Positions 31,556 through 32,742 of a stretch of DNA of 32,742 bases are shown here, in pieces. The position numbers and the translations under genes are program-made. The notes under the pieces are model-generated. The model saw only the letters and a program-made list of their open reading frames with translations, had not been told where the DNA came from and ran no database searches. Each line of letters begins with the position of its first letter. Within the stretch, counting starts at the first letter, position 1. The DNA is taken from contig CAIRMK010000083.1 in the NCBI GenBank assembly GCA_903879645.1, forward strand, positions 1 through 32,742. Direction: 5' to 3'. This DNA is from an uncultured Bacteroidota bacterium. GTDB lineage: Bacteria; Bacteroidota; Bacteroidia; Flavobacteriales; Flavobacteriaceae.

Positions 31556-32742
31556 ATGGAAAATTTAAATACACCAAAGTTCACTACTTTCTACTCTGTA
31601 GGATTAAGCTACAAGAAAGCAGATGCGGAAATGAGAGGAAAATTTAACTTAGATGCTAAAGCAAAATCCAATCTTTTAGAGCAAGCAAAAAAAGAAGGGA
31701 TTGAATCGTTAATCGTTACTTCTACTTGTAACCGAACTGAAATCTACGGATTCGCGCAACATCCTTTCCAATTAATCAAATTACTCTGCGAAAATAGTCA
31801 AGGCACTGTAGAAGATTTTCAGAGGGTAGCTTTTGTATACAAAAATCAAGAAGCCATCAATCACATGTTTCGCGTTGGCACAGGTTTAGACAGTCAAATT
31901 CTAGGAGATTTTGAGATTATTAGTCAAATAAAAATGGCTTTTACGGAAAGTAAAACAATGAATTTGGTGAATGCTTTCCTAGAAAGATTAGTGAATGCTG
32001 TTATCCAAGCAAGTAAAAAAATTAAAAACGAAACTGAAATTTCTTCGGGAGCAACATCGGTTTCTTTTGCTTCAGTACAATACATTTTTAAAAATGTAGA
32101 TGACATCGCTAATAAAAATATTCTGCTTTTTGGAACGGGTAAAATAGGAAGAAATACGTGTGAAAATTTAGTGAAACACACCAAACACGAACAAATTACT
32201 TTAATTAACCGTACTAAAGATAAAGCTGAAAAATTGGCTAAAAAGTTGAATGTGATTGTAAAAGATTATGCCGATTTACAACTTGAATTACAAAAAGCAG
32301 ACGTTGTCGTTGTGGCAACTGGCGCTCAAAATCCTACTGTAGATAAAGCTATATTAAATCTTAAAAAACCACTGTTGATTTTAGATTTGTCCATTCCAAA
32401 AAATGTTCATGAAAATGTAAAAGATTTAGCAGGAGTTACATTAGTACACATGGATCATTTATCACAAATGACGGATGAAACTTTAGAAAACAGAAAACTT
32501 CATATTCCAGCAGCCGAAGCCATTATTGAAGAGATAAAAGAAGAATTCATAGCTTGGACAAAACAAAGAAAATTTGCTCCAACTATTAATGCACTAAAAG
32601 AAAAATTGAATTCTATTAAGGATGGCGAATTGAATTTTCAACGCAAAAAGATTACTAATTTCGATGAAGAACAAGCAGAAATTATTAGCGCTAGAATTAT
32701 TCAAAAAATCACCAACCATTTTGCAAATCATTTAAAAGATGA
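31556..32742 (+). CDS. hemA: Glutamyl-tRNA reductase, first part (3' end outside window)
   Basis: The frame runs open from ATG 31556 to the window end (395 codons plus two bases); about 20 residues are probably missing. GluTR makes glutamate-1-semialdehyde from Glu-tRNA, the first step of C5 heme synthesis. The active-site Cys is C58 in VTSTCNRTEIYG. GTGLDSQILGDFEII and a Rossmann-type LLFGTGKIGRNTCENL segment near residue 190 bind the substrate and NADPH. The dimerisation helices follow. It is divergent from the AraC gene. Confidence 0.95.
   Translation, partial: MENLNTPKFTTFYSVGLSYKKADAEMRGKFNLDAKAKSNLLEQAKKEGIESLIVTSTCNRTEIYGFAQHPFQLIKLLCENSQGTVEDFQRVAFVYKNQEAINHMFRVGTGLDSQILGDFEIISQIKMAFTESKTMNLVNAFLERLVNAVIQASKKIKNETEISSGATSVSFASVQYIFKNVDDIANKNILLFGTGKIGRNTCENLVKHTKHEQITLINRTKDKAEKLAKKLNVIVKDYADLQLELQKADVVVVATGAQNPTVDKAILNLKKPLLILDLSIPKNVHENVKDLAGVTLVHMDHLSQMTDETLENRKLHIPAAEAIIEEIKEEFIAWTKQRKFAPTINALKEKLNSIKDGELNFQRKKITNFDEEQAEIISARIIQKITNHFANHLKD

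Noticed and set aside
1-32742. CRISPR array, tRNA, rRNA, prophage or insertion sequence
   Set aside because: No regularly spaced direct repeats with unique spacers, no cloverleaf-like segments noticed by eye, and no transposase, integrase or phage structural gene. Small RNAs cannot be excluded without a computed search.

Overview
The window looks like chromosomal DNA of a Flavobacterium-type bacterium (phylum Bacteroidota). It is AT-rich and carries the gliding-motility lipoprotein gene gldH. Promoter -7 boxes fit the Bacteroidota consensus TAnnTTTG, Shine-Dalgarno sequences are not evident, and many adjacent genes overlap as TAATG. I see no phage, insertion sequence, CRISPR array, rRNA or tRNA. 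Most of the window is housekeeping sequence, with a few unusual fusions, insertions and repeats.

Layout. 1-3.7 kb: end of a HAD hydrolase, a chloramphenicol-acetyltransferase-family protein, a small secreted protein, a helix-turn-helix/coiled-coil protein facing an array of AT-rich palindromic repeats, and an SSB/HRDC/unknown cluster. 3.8-7.7 kb: a four-gene plus-strand run (zinc-ribbon protein, M28 membrane peptidase, SDR-family protein, CBU_0592-type membrane protein). 7.7-10.6 kb: an M13 peptidase, divergent from a SCO-family copper/redox protein. 10.7-14.05 kb: a ferrous-iron uptake operon (feoA, feoB, a secreted protein probably of barrel type, and a 39-residue FeoB-associated Cys-rich protein). 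14.05-16.9 kb: an Nramp metal transporter fused to a universal stress protein domain, divergent from a bacilliredoxin, with a perfect 7-1-7 Fur/PerR-type palindrome between them. 17.0-19.9 kb: a tightly coupled trhO-trhP-ferredoxin operon. 20.0-24.1 kb: ricT, gldH and a class A penicillin-binding protein whose last 50 codons are frameshifted. 24.2-26.5 kb: scoA and scoB separated by an inserted fibronectin-like lipoprotein gene. 26.5-30.4 kb (minus strand): hemH, hemJ, a histidine kinase and an enoyl-CoA hydratase. 30.5-32.7 kb: an AraC-type regulator divergent from hemA, which runs off the end.

The most notable locus is 17037-19866. TrhO (oxygen-dependent) and TrhP (prephenate/iron-sulfur-dependent) are alternative routes to 5-hydroxyuridine at tRNA position 34. 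Here they share one operon with a ferredoxin. TrhO also ends in an extra ~84-residue domain that aligns without gaps to the C-terminal domain of TrhP, with 41 of 84 identities by hand count. Iron, manganese, heme and redox genes recur across the window.
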